A stretch of DNA of 64,000 nucleotides from Hygrophila difformis (taxonomy: Eukaryota; Streptophyta; Magnoliopsida; Lamiales; Acanthaceae). The position numbers and the translations under genes are program-made. The stretch covers positions 53,571,459 through 53,635,458 of the forward strand of contig JAOANR010000004.1 in assembly GCA_030278955.1 (NCBI GenBank). The letters are read 5' to 3'. The notes below the pieces were generated by a model. It worked only from the letters and a program-made list of their open reading frames with translations. It was not told where the DNA came from and ran no database searches. Within the stretch, counting starts at the first letter, position 1. Every line of letters begins with the position of its first letter. Shown here piece after piece: positions 12,701 through 24,456 of the stretch.

Positions 12701-12950
12701 GACTCATGCAAACCTTAAAATCAAACTTTGGGAGAGGATTTAGATCTTTGAGGAAATCAGATGGTTTTTTGGAACTACGCAGCATCTCTTCTTCAACCAA
12801 TCGGTCCACTTCCTCTTTAACTTTAGGATTTCCATAGTCATCGTCAATATAAGGCAGTGCATCGATTATTTCAGGTTGTGGAGTGACACCCAACTGTGGT
12901 GGAGCCTCTAGCATTAGAATATCAGCCTTACCCCCAGTTGCCATAGCCAT
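9780..12950 (-). CDS. MOS4: Pre-mRNA splicing factor SPF27 (BCAS2 / MOS4 homologue)
   Basis: Six exons on the minus strand (12714-12950, 11336-11511, 10960-11043, 10163-10232, 9910-10043, 9780-9837) join in phase to 252 aa, matching the plant family length. The protein begins [18 protein letters not shown] and keeps family blocks: [53 protein letters not shown] and NRERKYHQ. The C-terminal half is a long helical/coiled-coil region. In animals and plants this protein is a core subunit of the Prp19/NineTeen complex that activates the spliceosome in the nucleus; in Arabidopsis MOS4 is also needed for innate immune signalling (established knowledge). An acceptor-like TTCAG lies at 12957-12961 on the coding strand and a donor-like CTCGAG|GTATGT near 13910, so a 5'-UTR intron of ~0.95 kb is likely. 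Confidence 0.93.
11970..12316. mobile_element. MITE with CTCCCTC-type ends in SPF27 intron 1
   Basis: The segment starts ACTCCCTCTGCCCCACTATTTGGGTTGTTCC and ends, in reverse complement, with the same pattern (GGACAACAACAATGGGATGGAGGGTGT). The inverted ends are ~30 bp and imperfect. Its interior differs from the eight-copy family described elsewhere, so it is another Stowaway-like subfamily. It lies inside the 1.2-kb intron 11512-12713. Confidence 0.6.
12459..12668. mobile_element. Degenerate MITE-like segment in SPF27 intron 1
   Basis: The segment begins TACTCTGGCCGTCCTACAATAG and ends TATAGAACAAAGAGAATATA, a weak inverted pair. It contains alternating TTTTTC and ACCACTA blocks common in plant Tc1/mariner MITEs. 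The inverted ends are poor, so this is tentative. Confidence 0.35.
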
Positions 12951-14200
12951 AAATGGTCTGAATTGAGCAGATTGTAACAGTCAAATTCCAATTCCAACTG
13001 GACAGTCAAGATATCAATTTGAGGAATAAATAATAATTTCAAATGCAATTGTGTTGGGAAAAATTAAATGTAAAAATCATATCATATAGTACATGATTAC
13101 ATGTAATTTGTATATCTACAAGATAGAAAGATCAAAGACTCAAAACAGGTGGAAATGATCAACGTCGAAAGCTAGCATGATTAGGGTTGCTAAAATTGTG
13201 CTGATCCAAAATGTTGTTCTCATCTAATCAATAACGCATAATGCACTAGGCCAGCAAATACTTACAAACAAGTACAACTGACATTGATTCAGGACAAACA
13301 AGTAAAAATAATGATGAAGCCTGAAGGAACACATAATATCCGCCAGAGATGGCATAAAGAGAGTCAGGTTAGTTAACTTTCTTAGAAGTGACACATTACA
13401 GAAAAATCCCAAGCGAGAGACAAGAAGAAGGCAACTATAGAGTAAACCACTTCGGAACTCAAAAGTCGCTTTGCTTACAAGAAACGCCGGAGTTGTGCGT
13501 GTTTCTTGCCGGTAAAACGAAGCTGGCTGCTGCCCAAGACTTTCGTTTTTCTCACTACGAAGCCTCCACAATGTGGGCTAGGTAGAGGAAGGCGCAGGCA
13601 TATTGGGTTAAGGCTACGGGTAATATATCGAACAAGACAGACCCAATCCGTTCTTTCGGTTCGGGTAGCTCGATAACATTCAGTAAAAAGTAAAACCCTC
13701 GAAACGCAAAGAAGGTTTCAAATTTAAACACGAATCACCAAAGGGCCGGCAAACAGAACAAAAAAGGAGTCTATTCCGCTAGAATAGTTAACAAGCTTTC
13801 GAACAAATTATATTAAAAATAGACATAAACAATGTAGTGAACGGAAAATTGCCAATTCTTCTAAAAATTTAAATACGTCCCCCAAATTTAAATACATACC
13901 TCGAGGATTAGTTGGGTTGATGCAGAACACAACCTACTTGCGGCGGACCGGCGGGTTTGACGATTGGTAGTGTGTGCGAGCTTATTGAACACACGATAAA
14001 GAGAGGAAAAAAAAAAACTCTTTTTTTCCTGGGAAATACGGGGAAATTGATATATCAGACGAAGAATATGGAAAGACAGCGAATATCAATGGAGAAGTAA
14101 CAAATCTGTGAGGGGAGACGGAGACGACGGAGAACTGCGCAGTCCACAAAAGTGATTGGTCGAAGCCATACGTCGGCTCTGGAGAAGAAGAAACTGAACG
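12951..14200. other. 5' region of the SPF27 gene
   Basis: This holds the probable 5'-UTR intron (about 12958-13910) and first non-coding exon of the minus-strand SPF27 gene, then its promoter. ORFs here are short and unlike any known protein. The sequence is otherwise ordinary. Confidence 0.45.
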
Positions 14201-14544
14201 CCTAATTTTGGGCCCGTTGGACTAATTTTGTTATTGGGCTTGATTGAAATTTTATTTTATTTATTAGGCTAAAATATTTAATTTGGGCCAGCCGAAAGTT
14301 CGGGAGTACTAGGGGCATTTTAGACTTTTAATAATAGTGAAGACTGAAGAGTATGGGTTCCTTCCAAGTTCCAACATGTGTGGTAGGCGAATATTCCACG
14401 TTTTGAATATGAACATTTCTTCCCTTTCTCCTTTGCCTATTGAAAGACGAGAATGGCGGAAACTTGACGCGGCATTTTACTAACGTCATATTCTCATTTT
14501 AATATATTTTTATTATTATAATATTGCCCCTATTATTACTATTT

Positions 14545-14820
14545 ACTATTCCTCCGTCCCATATTTATCTTCTTCGACACTGTAGATACGGAAATAAAAT
14601 TGTTGTATTTTATTATTTTCATGTGTACTTTTTGATGGGTAAATTTGTCTCTTTTTGTCTTGTAGTGCAATTATTAGTAAAATTAAGGATTGATTTTTCT
14701 GTAAATATATGGACATGTAGGGACATTTTAGTAAAAAAAATTCCCTTTTTGGGGTAGGAAGATACATGTGGAACGTCCAAAAACGGAAAGTAAGAAGATA
14801 AATATGGGACGGTACAGTCT
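14545..14820. mobile_element. Stowaway-like MITE (second subfamily)
   Basis: The left end CCTCCGTCCCATATTTATCTTCTT is matched by the right end AAGAAGATAAATATGGGACGGTACAG in inverted orientation, about 22 bp almost exact. The interior is unrelated to the eight-copy family. The ~275-bp segment is non-coding and lies upstream of the divergently placed SPF27 gene. Confidence 0.7.
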
Positions 14821-15901
14821 ACGCCAATAATAAAATTAATAAACAAATCACAGTGGAGCTTTTCAACGCCACAAGCAGATTTATTCAATTTCCACAACCA
14901 CCCTTTAGCTTTTAGGTTTTATCACAACTGCATACAATTCTTCTCAGAAATAACTCCATGTAAAAAATACTCCTATAAGTTAATTGTTAAAAATAAAAAT
15001 AAACAAATTCCTACAAACAAAAAGACTGAGGAAGTAACTATTAGAATTTTTTCCCCTTATAAACAAAACAAAATACATACAAAAATATGTACTTATTAGG
15101 TGAGCATATTGAATCAATTCCACTTGATACTATTTGCAATATCCTTCTTTTTTTTTATTTGGTGCAATTTATATACATATATTAAAAAATGATTCTCGGT
15201 GGAATTAAATTAATGTTACAACTTGGACGCTGGGAATAAACAACATGATCAAGGACAATTCAACTTCATATTGGCTATTCCATTTTCTTTTATGAAATAA
15301 TAATCTCTAATTAATAATTTGGCACGCAATTGCAGACAAATGTATATTTGTAGAAAACTGGATTTAGCCTTCGTTTGGTAAATAAATAGACTTTAGAGTT
15401 TAGAGTTTGGTTTCAAAGATTACAATTTGGCTTCAGAGATTAGAGTTCCCAAAACCACAATTTGTGGAGAAAATCAGCGATTCCAAATCTTATTTTTATG
15501 GGAAAACAAACAGATATGAATCTCTTAGAGTTGGGAATGAGTTTTTAGCGTTTGGACTGCTTATTCCAAACGGGGCCTTATTTAGGTATGATTTTATCCC
15601 GTGGGATGTTTGTCCTTAGAGTTAAAAAAATGAAAAATTAATGCAAATTATCTGTCATCAATTTGTCCTGTATGCAGTAATCTGAAGCAACATGGATAGC
15701 TTGTAAAAATGAACATTGGTTATGTTGGAAGATTTGCATTTCAATCATTATAATACATAAATTCAACAATTATATTTGAACCATTAATATTAATATATTA
15801 AAAATTTGTTAGTGAATTCAGACATTACTCCTAAGCAAATACTTATAAAGAAATTAAATAGCTCAACTTGGAAAAAAACTGTAGAAAAAAAAAATAAAGC
15901 C

Positions 15902-15902
<1 letters not shown>

Positions 15903-15954
<52 letters not shown>
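15903..15954. repeat. (TAA)n microsatellite
   Basis: About 17 perfect copies of a TAA/AAT trinucleotide run without interruption. This is an ordinary plant intergenic microsatellite, likely polymorphic in length. Confidence 0.95.
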
Positions 15955-15956
<2 letters not shown>

Positions 15957-16814
15957 GCACCAATTAAAATCAGCATATACCTTACTCCTATTGCATTAAA
16001 TTTAAAATTTCCATGCGTTCTATTTGAACATAGATTTTGTGAAGTTAAATTCAAAACCAACAATGTGTTGCTTCAAATTATTCATTTTTGGGATTTAAAG
16101 TAATGTGTTTGCCAAGTTAAATGATACGTTTTTTCCTTCATTGGAGTATTTCTAACATTTTTCCAAGTGTAATAAAAATAACTATTACAATGCACTATCT
16201 GAGATAGGAAAATAAAAATTACTAAGTCAATAAAATTATATTTTCAAACATTAACTATAAACAATTTTCAAGTGAATGAAAATTTAATACTATTAACTAT
16301 ATGAATTTCAACGACAATTTAACAAGAAAAATGGGGGAAAGTAATATATCGAACATGCTTCATGTAATAATATTTGTGATTATATAGATTATCTATTTTC
16401 TATTTTATCATTTTTATAATAAAATGAGAGTACTTGTTTTTTTTTGCCAGAAAACCTATCAAAATTAGAAAAAAAAAATGAGAGAACTTTTAATTTTGTT
16501 CTATAATTTTAATTAGATTTTTTTTTCATCTTCCTATTTTCATTTCCATATATTTCTACCTTGGTAGTAAAAGCACGCAATCTGGATTCTAGACTCCGGA
16601 GCGGTGGAGCCCCAAAAGAGGGCTAAAATACAACAAATTATAACTCAAGGAACCAAAATGGAAATCACAAACATTAAAGGGGCATGAGAGCAAAAAAAAG
16701 AACATTGAGGTTAAATTCACTGTACCCGTGTGAAGACGACGGAAAGCACATGGAAAGACAACCTACGCCGCTCCCATTTCCCAAGATACAAAAATTCTAC
16801 TATGTATATGTGTG

Positions 16815-16826
16815 TATTATATATAG
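16815..16826 (+). promoter_or_regulatory. Probable TATA box of the small gene at 17032
   Basis: The sequence TATTATATATAG followed by a C/T-rich leader is a good plant TATA box. It lies ~210 bp before the ATG, giving a predicted leader of roughly 180 nt rich in CCTTC. Confidence 0.5.
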
Positions 16827-17031
16827 CCACCAGTCTTTCATCCTCCCCACCCAATATTCCTTCCTTCATCCCTTCTCCCATTTTATGGCCCCAATCTCCC
16901 CGGACTTCAAAGACTCATCTTTTCTCAAGTTCTAACCTTCAATCGGGGCATCCATTAACCCTCCTCACCTTCCCAGCTTCGATCAATTCCGATTTGTTTT
17001 AATCAATCACCGAATTGATTGATTCAATTCA

Positions 17032-17280
17032 ATGGGGAAGTATATGGAGCTTCTGGATGCAGGTGTCAGAATAGTGTGCAGATTTCAGTCGCACTGCCCA
17101 CAAACGGCCCGGATGTATTACCACCCGCCCGCCGCTTGCGGGAAGGACGAGGGACGGATTCACCACGGCGGCGCCGGGGAAGCGATGGCGGCGGCGGCGG
17201 CGGTTCAGGGGGAGGCGCAGCTGGGCGGATGCCGGATTAAGATTGATACTACTGATCTCATTCTTTATACTGTTGCCTAA
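17032..17280 (+). CDS. Small conserved plant protein of unknown function
   Basis: A single-exon ORF of 82 aa starts [18 protein letters not shown] and continues [15 protein letters not shown] recognise this N-terminal block (M-G-K-x-x-E-x-L-D-x-G-V-R-I plus [14 protein letters not shown]) as conserved in a family of tiny single-exon plant proteins with no known function. The middle is alanine/glycine-rich and poorly conserved in such proteins; the end, [10 protein letters not shown], is the usual hydrophobic tail. GC content rises sharply over this ORF relative to its surroundings, which supports coding. No signal peptide or membrane helix is evident. No function is proposed. Confidence 0.75.
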   Translation: MGKYMELLDAGVRIVCRFQSHCPQTARMYYHPPAACGKDEGRIHHGGAGEAMAAAAAVQGEAQLGGCRIKIDTTDLILYTVA

Positions 17281-17679
17281 TTGATCGATTGTTGCAAATT
17301 CAATGGGAGAACCCTTTGTTTTTGTATTGAAAAAGATTGATACTTTATCATGAGTTTTGTAAGAGTTTTGCTGCCGGAATTTTATTCATACATTCTTTTT
17401 AGGGTAGATTGTTGTATGTATAACAGGGTAAATATTGCAATGAGGAGATTTCAATCCAAACTTAGGATATCACTTTATTGGTATTTATATTGCTTTATTG
17501 ATTAAAAACATTACAATTTTATTCTTCGTTTATATCGTTTTACTTGTTATTGGCGATGGATCAAAGACACAATTTCAATGGATTTTTTTAAGTCAATAAT
17601 TTTCGTATTTGTTTGAGTAATAATGGATTTTTTTCAATGGAAATGCCAATTGTTTTCATCAAATGAGTAGTTATTTGGG

Positions 17680-17781
17680 ATGGGACTTAGTCCAAGTGCC
17701 TTCTAAATCCCTCTTTTTTATTCTATTTATAATTTGTGTGTCATTAGCTTACATTACACTTGTTTAGAAAAAAAAAAAACA
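17680..17781 (+). repeat. Degenerate SINE remnant
   Basis: GGGACTTAGTCCAAGTGCC followed by TTTTATTCTATTTATAATTTGTGTG and a poly(A) run at 17767-17780 resembles, in order, the body and 3' end of the better SINE at 19766-19939. The B box is lost. This is inferred from resemblance only. Confidence 0.4.
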
Positions 17782-18221
17782 AATAGTCATTTAGGATCTG
17801 GAAAGCAGTAGGTGTTCACATTCATAAATTTCGAACCCCACAAAATTATGACTTTCTTAGGCTTGATTACGTATTTTTATTATTTTATAAATTAGTAGGT
17901 TGTTGGTAGGTTGGATTAGAAATTCGTAGTTGGGTTGTAACAACATGTTGGTCGTCTGCACAATTATTTCAATTTTACAATATTTTATATTTTATAAAAT
18001 ATTCAATTTGGTCTAAAATATGCATGAGGATTGTTAGTTGTTACAAAAGGTTTTGCTAAAGAATTGTTGCATATCATTTATGAATAAACGTTTAACTTTA
18101 TGGTCATTTGCCGAATCTTGGAATCATAAAAATATATCAAGACATCAACCATCTTATAAGTAAATAATAATAATAAAAAAGAGAGATTAATTTCTTTTAG
18201 AAAACTGCTGGTGGCATATTA

Positions 18222-18365
18222 ATTACTCTCTCCATTATAGATGCCATTTTAGAAATTAAAAAGCATTTCATAAATAGTTGTGGTTTTTTAGATGTCACTT
18301 TAAAAATGAAAAAAATATTCCCCAAAGCATTCCACAAATAGTTGTTGCTTATTATCAAGGAATAA
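18222..18365. mobile_element. MITE remnant
   Basis: Starts TTACTCTCTCCATTATAGATGCC with two ~50-bp related blocks (AGATGCCATTTTAGAAATTAAAAAGCAT / AGATGTCACTTTAAAAATGAAAAAAATAT). Only the left end resembles a Stowaway terminus; no right end was found. Confidence 0.35.
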
Positions 18366-19026
18366 TAACCAAAAAAAAAAAATCATGAGTTAATTAATAA
18401 AATAATTAATTATTGTCTAATGGGAATAATAGAAAATGAACGATATTTCTCTGCGGCTCTAAGCGGCTACTTAGAGCTAGTTTGATTAAGTATTTCATTA
18501 GTAAAAACCTTTAATAATTACCAGCTATTGATGTGTTAATTATAAGTTGAACAATCATTTCCGTACTTATTTACATAGTGTATGAATATCGAATGGGTTC
18601 TCATCCGTAGTCCGCATATGCGGAGTGTTCCGGGAAGGCACAGATTGTGCTGCATACACCCACAGACACATATGGCAGTAGATCATCAAATTGACTTTCC
18701 CTTTTTTATTCGAGAGAATGGTGGGTAATTAATAAGATTTTCCATTTGTGAGTTGTACTAAAATCGTGCACAATTTATCAAATTTGATTACCAGATTGAC
18801 CCCATTTTTGGAAAGATTATGTGCATTTTTTATTTTTAGTATGGATTTGGTGTTGAATATTTGACCCCACCAGTTCTTTTCTATTGGACCACATTTGTTC
18901 ATACAATATTTTAACACATTTGCCATTTGACATCACTAAAAAGTCTTTTTGAAAAGGACCCAACACCCCCATCCCTTCAAACCTCCGAAACCGACTCACA
19001 AACCCCTCCCCCCGCCCCCTCAAAAA

Positions 19027-19292
19027 TCATGTGCTGCCATACTTTTCATATTGTGATCTGCCCATGAGTAACTTATGCTGTGGAAGTTGCAGTACCATGT
19101 TATGTGTTAAAATATTACTTATGCTGCCATGAGTAACTATTAGTACTTATGATGTGTATGTGCATATTGTTCAGACGATGTATTTCTGCATATTCTAGAA
19201 TATTCATGTGCTGTCATACTGTTCATATTGTGATCTCCCCATGAATAACTTATGCTCTGGCAGTTGTAGTACCATGTTCTGTGTTAAAATAT
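19027..19292. repeat. 88-bp direct repeat, two copies
   Basis: The blocks at 19027-19114 and 19205-19292 both read CATGTGCTG-CATACT-TTCATATTGTGATCT-CCCATGA and continue to CATGTT-TGTGTTAAAATAT with about 9 differences. They are separated by 90 bp. No coding content is seen. Confidence 0.75.
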
Positions 19293-19765
19293 CAAATAAG
19301 ATACTTTGCTGCCAACTAGTACATTATTTGTTCATGTGCTGGCTTCTCCAACCAAATAAATGACCTCTGACTATTTATACATATGCAATCATTACTCCCA
19401 CTAATTAGTGCAATCATTACTTCCACTAAGCAGTGCAATCAGTGATTCATTTTCCTTTTTTAATTAATGCGTCTGTATGGAATCTAATACCCACATCTTG
19501 ACGCATAGCATATGGTCAACATTGTCGGAACACGTCCGCATATGGGCACTATTAATCCTCCGTATAGTAACTCTATTGTATAAATATTATACAATGAGAT
19601 ATGGAAGTATTGATGACGTATCCATTATTTTTAAAACGATGATTGTAGATGATTCTCTATTGGTATGAAATTTCATCAATTTTCATTAGTAGATCTCTTT
19701 GGATCGCCAAATCTGAATTTATTTCAAAAATTAACATATTAATTCCTTCAAATATGATTCATGTC

Positions 19766-19939
19766 GGGTTGGGGACTTATCCTAGTGGTCAAGTCCCCCG
19801 TCCCCCAACAATAGGTTGAAGGTTCGATCCCTACCCGGCCCGCTATCCCTCCCCTTTATCCCCCTTTGTAATTTGTGTGGTTTGGGCTCCCACACACCTT
19901 TGCCGACACATGAGTGTCACCGTTTACCAAAAAAAAATT
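19766..19939 (+). mobile_element. tRNA-derived SINE with target duplication
   Basis: The segment carries pol III promoter boxes: A box TAGTGGTCAAGTCCCC and B box GGTTCGATCCCTAC. A body ending CCTTTATCCCCCTTGTAATTTGTGTG and a short A-run follow. It is flanked by TGATTCATGTC (19755-19765) and TGATTCGTGTC (19940-19950), an 11-bp duplication with one change. This is the structure of a plant SINE mobilised by LINE machinery. Confidence 0.8.
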
Positions 19940-21619
19940 TGATTCGTGTCACTTTGTCAGTGCCACAGAGAACCGGTTAATTAGTTTACCGAATAGGTTT
20001 GAATCCAGAATCTGGATGTCCAGAAATGATACTACCAAGGGGATAAAGTGCTTGAACTATTTTTTTATTTATAGATTGTGTATTTTGTGAACCATTATTG
20101 CCATATTAAGTGGATTGTAATTGTCATAATTGATGCCGGGGCCCACGTATTTATTCAAATTTTTATTGACATAAATTTGGCATTGATTTATATTATAAAG
20201 GAAAGATTTTTTTTTTCGTATATGAACAGATTCCATGTACTTACAATTAAAAGTGATGAATATCTCATTTGTCTTTATCGATAACATTACATTGTCATAT
20301 ATCTAACAAAAAATAGACCTTCATGTATCATATTGTCAAACCACATTCAACATATTAATGTGTATTAGATAGCACATGTTATTAAGTTAGTACCTATGAA
20401 TTAGGTAGCACATATCCACTATTTCTTCATCATATTAATGTGTATTACGTAGCAAATGTTATTAAATTACTACCTATGTAAGGTAGCACATACTCAACAT
20501 TTCTTTAGTATATTAATGTGTATTACGTAGCATATGTTATTAAGCTACTATCTATGAATTAAATTATTCTTTCGCCGGTAATTGGCATTTTTTTGTTTTT
20601 TAACAGCAATTTCTAAACCAATTTTTGTTTATGTACTATCCTTAATCGGCTAAATACAAAACTCAATCCCAAACAATTATGCTAGCATTCCATAATTTAA
20701 GGAATTGATTGCATTTAATTAATTCCCTTATTAATTTACTTTCTATTAATGCATGCTAATGAAAATGACAATAAATCAATCCAAAATTACGGACATCATA
20801 TTACAAAGAAGTTCGTAGCATTTATGTATTTTCAGAAATTCATTATTCTGGACACAAACTTAATTTTTAATTTACATTAGGACAAATAAAACCCGGCATT
20901 TGAAGTGACCGTGACAGTGCCTTAAATGTACTCCTCCATAATTATTGAGAGTTCGAGGCTCGAATGGCCCAGATTTAGTCGCAAAAAGTAGTAGTGGCAG
21001 AAAAAGGAAGAAAAGTAGGAAAGTCAAAAAGCACATACATATTCAATGGTACTATTTCCCCATTCAAGGAAGGTTGTGAAGTGGAGGAGTATTGAGAAAT
21101 TTGACCATGACAACGTTCCTTCGCCAACCCGTCTCATTTGAGTTTGTCAACTTTTATTGGGTTTCCCTATTCACGCTGTCTTTCAAGATATTCTAAAGGT
21201 TTAAAATTAATTTATTGGGAATATTTTATTTTATTTTTTTGGCGGATTTTAATTGATATGCTTATTAACTAAAGTAAATTTATTATTATAATACTCCATC
21301 CGTTCCATTACAGTAAAATTATTTCTAATTATATTGGGTTTAGTTACTATTGATTAGCCTCCCTATTGGGATTAGAGTTTTGAGGATGGTACCAAATTCT
21401 AGATCTATTGTGGCCTTGTCGGTAGAACATATACGAAGTACATGTTTGAATAGTTGTACCAAACAAATTAGTCTCCCTATTTTGATTTTCAATAGAAACT
21501 TTATTTTGTTAGGGGCTAGTGGTCTCCGACTGTCTTCTCTCCTCTTCCATTGGCATAAAAATATCTTCAATGACGATCCACCACCACCATCCGTTTTATT
21601 CTAACTTTAGACTTTAAGA

Positions 21620-21881
21620 TACTCCATCCATTTTTTATTATTTGCATCATTTATGATTTCGCTATTATTAAGCTCACACATTTTAATTTAAAGTTTTATC
21701 ATAGTTATACAAGTTAAAATATAGTTAAGTGAAATCTTTATAGATCCGTCTCATCATTTAGTTTTTAAATATCGAACTTTTAGAATTTTTACTTGTGCCA
21801 AACTTCTGTTATTAATGGTCTAAAATATATATTAGACTGTATGCTGGGTGGATCCGTAGCAAATATAAAACGGAGGTAGTA
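21620..21881. mobile_element. Stowaway-type MITE, copy 2
   Basis: Ends TACTCCATCCATTTTT and AAAACGGAGGTAGTA are inverted. The core ATAGTTATACAAGTTAAAATATAGTTAAGTGAAATC is shared with the other copies. It is non-coding. Confidence 0.75.
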
Positions 21882-21896
21882 TTACAGTTTATTTTA

Positions 21897-22189
21897 TACT
21901 CCATCCGTTCTTGATAAATTGAAACGTTGGGAAATTTGGTACTATTAACACATTTACTTTGATTTAAAGTTTTATCATAGTTATACAAGTTAAAATATAG
22001 CCAAGTGAGATCTTGTTAGATTCGTCTCGTCGAGTGGTTTTTAAATATCCAACTTTTAGAATTTTTACTTGTACCGAATTTGAGTTATTAATGATTTAAA
22101 ATGTATCTTGGATTCCCCCAAAAAAATAAAATGTATATTGGACTGCGTGAGCTGTGGGTCGTTTTAAGTTTTTGAAAACGGAGGAAGTA
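21897..22189. mobile_element. Stowaway-type MITE, copy 3
   Basis: Ends TACTCCATCCGTTCTTGA and AAAACGGAGGAAGTA are inverted. Its core is nearly identical to that of copy 2, only 16 bp away (shared run AAAGTTTTATCATAGTTATACAAGTTAAAATATAG). It lies upstream of the PPR gene. Confidence 0.75.
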
Positions 22190-22427
22190 TATATTAAATT
22201 TTTTTTTTAGCAACGTCATTGTGAAAGGCTTTCGGATAACATTTTATTAGTGATTTAGTGTTTTTTTCAGGACCACTGAATTCGGCCCAATTAGACCAAA
22301 CCAAATTTCCCAGGCCTAGCCCAATAATTTCAAAGAATCGCTAGTGCTCAGTTTTCAATTGTGAATTGTCCCTGAAGAATAAGAATGGGTAAATGAGGTT
22401 GAAGCATCAAATGTGGCCACCGAATCC

Positions 22428-23272
22428 ATGGCGATGCTCAGGAGGCTTCGATTCCGAGGATTTGTTCGGGAGACATGCTTCTCTCAATTTTCAAATTCTA
22501 TTCCTCACCAATTGTCTCGACCTGTACTTCCTTCTGCAATGCTGTGTTTGTCTCGGGCATTCCATCGAACATATTGCGGACAATATGCGCATAGACCTCA
22601 AGTAGGCATCTTTCAGCGGAGCACTTACGAAACTTGCAAATTTGAGGAATTTATCAAGGAAGTAGATGGGGATGTCCGGTTGGGCTTCAGTGAAATCCTT
22701 CAGAGAGTCCAGAAGGCTAAGGATTTCGCTTCTGGTGATGAAGCCATAGCCTTTCTTGACGAATCAACAGTCAAACCTGATGGGGAATTTATATTTTCAC
22801 TTGTATGGGCATTGAGAGACGAGTGGAAATTGGCTTATTTGGCGTTCAAGTGGGGACAGAAATGGGATTGTGTGGCAGAAAAGACGTGGATGTTGATGAT
22901 ATGGCTGTTGGGTAACCATAAGAAGTTCAGCACCGCTTGGACTTTGATTCACGAGCTTCATCATTCTTCAAAGGATACTCAACAAGCAATGCTCATCATG
23001 ATTGACAGGTCACCATTGATTGGAGATGCAATTGTTTATGCTTTTGATTCTTACTCGTATATTATTATTTTGGCTATGTGGAACTTTCATATGTGTTATA
23101 AATACATGAACATCAATATAATCCCATAACACGCCGGTATAATGCATATTTGGGAAGGAGGGTGTGTCACAACCATTTATGCAAACACAAGGGCTAGATA
23201 ATTATTCAATGTTTCTAACATAAGGGGTTTTGTCTGACTTCAGCATATTACAGGGGAGTAAAATGACTTTAC

Positions 23273-23303
<31 letters not shown>

Positions 23304-24456
23304 CGAGGATTAGCGGAGATTTCTTTATTTATATCTAAATGAGAATCTTAGTTTTGATCTGGATAAGCATTATTACTCTGATGATGTTGTTTTTGTGATA
23401 TTTGATAGGTATGCTGCTTTAAATTATCCGGACAAGGCTATACAAACATTCCACTTATTGCAGAAGTTTAACTTTTATCCTGAACAGAAAACATACTGGA
23501 CATTCTTGGATATTCTTTGCCGACATGGGAACATAGAAGAGGCCGAAGAGTTCATGTTTGTTAATAAGAAGTTCTTCCCTTTAGAAGTTGAGTGCTTTAA
23601 CATAATTCTCAATGGATGGTGTAATGTAGCCAAGGATATATATGAAGCCAAGAGGGTGTGGCGAGAGATGTCCAACTGCTGTATTGAGCCAGATGGGGGT
23701 TCATACTCGCACATGATTTCCTGCTATGCGAACTCAGGTAATTTATTTGATACCCTGAGATTGTACGATCAGATGAAGAAAAGGGGGTGGATCCCGGGGT
23801 TGGTAGTGTATCATTCGTTGATTTATGTACTGGCTCGTGAGAATTGCCTGGACGAGGCTCTTAAAACTCTGGATAATATGAAAGAAGCGGGTTTTCAACC
23901 TAATTCCACAACATATAACCTTATAATACGCCCTCTTTGTGAAGCTGTGAAGTTTGAAGAGGCCAGAGCTGTTTTAGCCCGGATGATTGGTGAAGACATC
24001 AGTCCTACTGTCGACACTTTTCATGCATTGATTTTGGGTGAAAATTTAGAAGGAATGATGGGAGTACTCGATCATATGGAAAAAGCTGGTTTGAGTCCAA
24101 ATAGGAGCACCTTTATTCTCATCCTTGATAGGTTCTTCGAATTGGATCGAGCTGAAGATGCACTAAAGATATGGTCAGAAATGGAGCGCTACAAGATAAA
24201 GCCAGATCAGGCACTCTACTGTATATTGGTGAAAGGATTGGCGAAGAAGGGGCTGATTGCTGATGCTAGAAAATTCTATGCTGAGATGAAAACTTCTGGA
24301 ATATCGGATGATCCTTCAATAAAAAAGCTCTTGGAAGGTACGCTGCATAAGGGGGGCTGCCCAAGAAAAGATGAGGAGCAGATGACCGTTGTCAGGCATA
24401 TAAAAAAAGGGAAAGGCTTACGGTGTAGAAAGTTTAAAGTGTCACGGAGTAGATAA
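22428..24456 (+). CDS. Pentatricopeptide repeat (P-class PPR) protein, probably organellar
   Basis: Two exons, 22428-23008 and 23409-24456, join as ATT GAC AG|G TAT and give 542 aa. I chose the ATG at 22428 (MAMLRRLRFRGF); the open frame extends further only through a GTG codon, while other upstream ATGs are out of frame. The first ~70 residues are rich in Arg and Ser with few acids, as expected for a mitochondrial or plastid targeting peptide. From residue ~120 onward there are about nine 35-residue PPR units, for example GGSYSHMISCYANSGNLFDT and STTYNLIIRPLCEAVKFEEA. No E, DYW or SMR domain follows; the C-terminus is lysine/arginine-rich. P-class PPR proteins bind specific organellar RNAs and affect their stability, splicing or translation. 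The RNA target is unknown. The intron contains a ~24-base T run at 23277-23300. Confidence 0.9.

Larger units (their letters stand above)
14201..17031. other. AT-rich intergenic region
   Basis: No gene is supported. It contains one MITE (14545-14820), a long trinucleotide repeat (15903-15954) and, at its right end, the promoter of the small gene at 17032. The rest is A/T-rich DNA without recognisable structure. Confidence 0.5.
17281..22427. other. 5.1-kb gene-poor region with SINEs and MITEs
   Basis: No protein gene is supported. It holds a worn SINE (17680-17781), a MITE remnant (18222-18365), an 88-bp direct repeat (19027-19114 / 19205-19292), an intact-looking SINE (19766-19939), and two adjacent Stowaway copies (21620-21881 and 21897-22189). 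Another CTCCATCCGTTCC end at ~21293 has no clear partner. Three imperfect repeats of TATTAATGTGTATTA...GTAGCA occur at 20355-20560. Confidence 0.5.

Noticed and set aside
20355..20560. Three spaced repeats resembling a CRISPR array
   Set aside because: Units are imperfect, AT-rich and too few, and the genome is a plant's; an ordinary degenerate tandem repeat.
22393..22427. Upstream extension of the PPR reading frame and another overlapping ORF
   Set aside because: The longer PPR frame begins at a GTG (22413) and the other ORF starting 22393 is in a different frame without PPR motifs; the ATG at 22428 gives a sensible targeting peptide.
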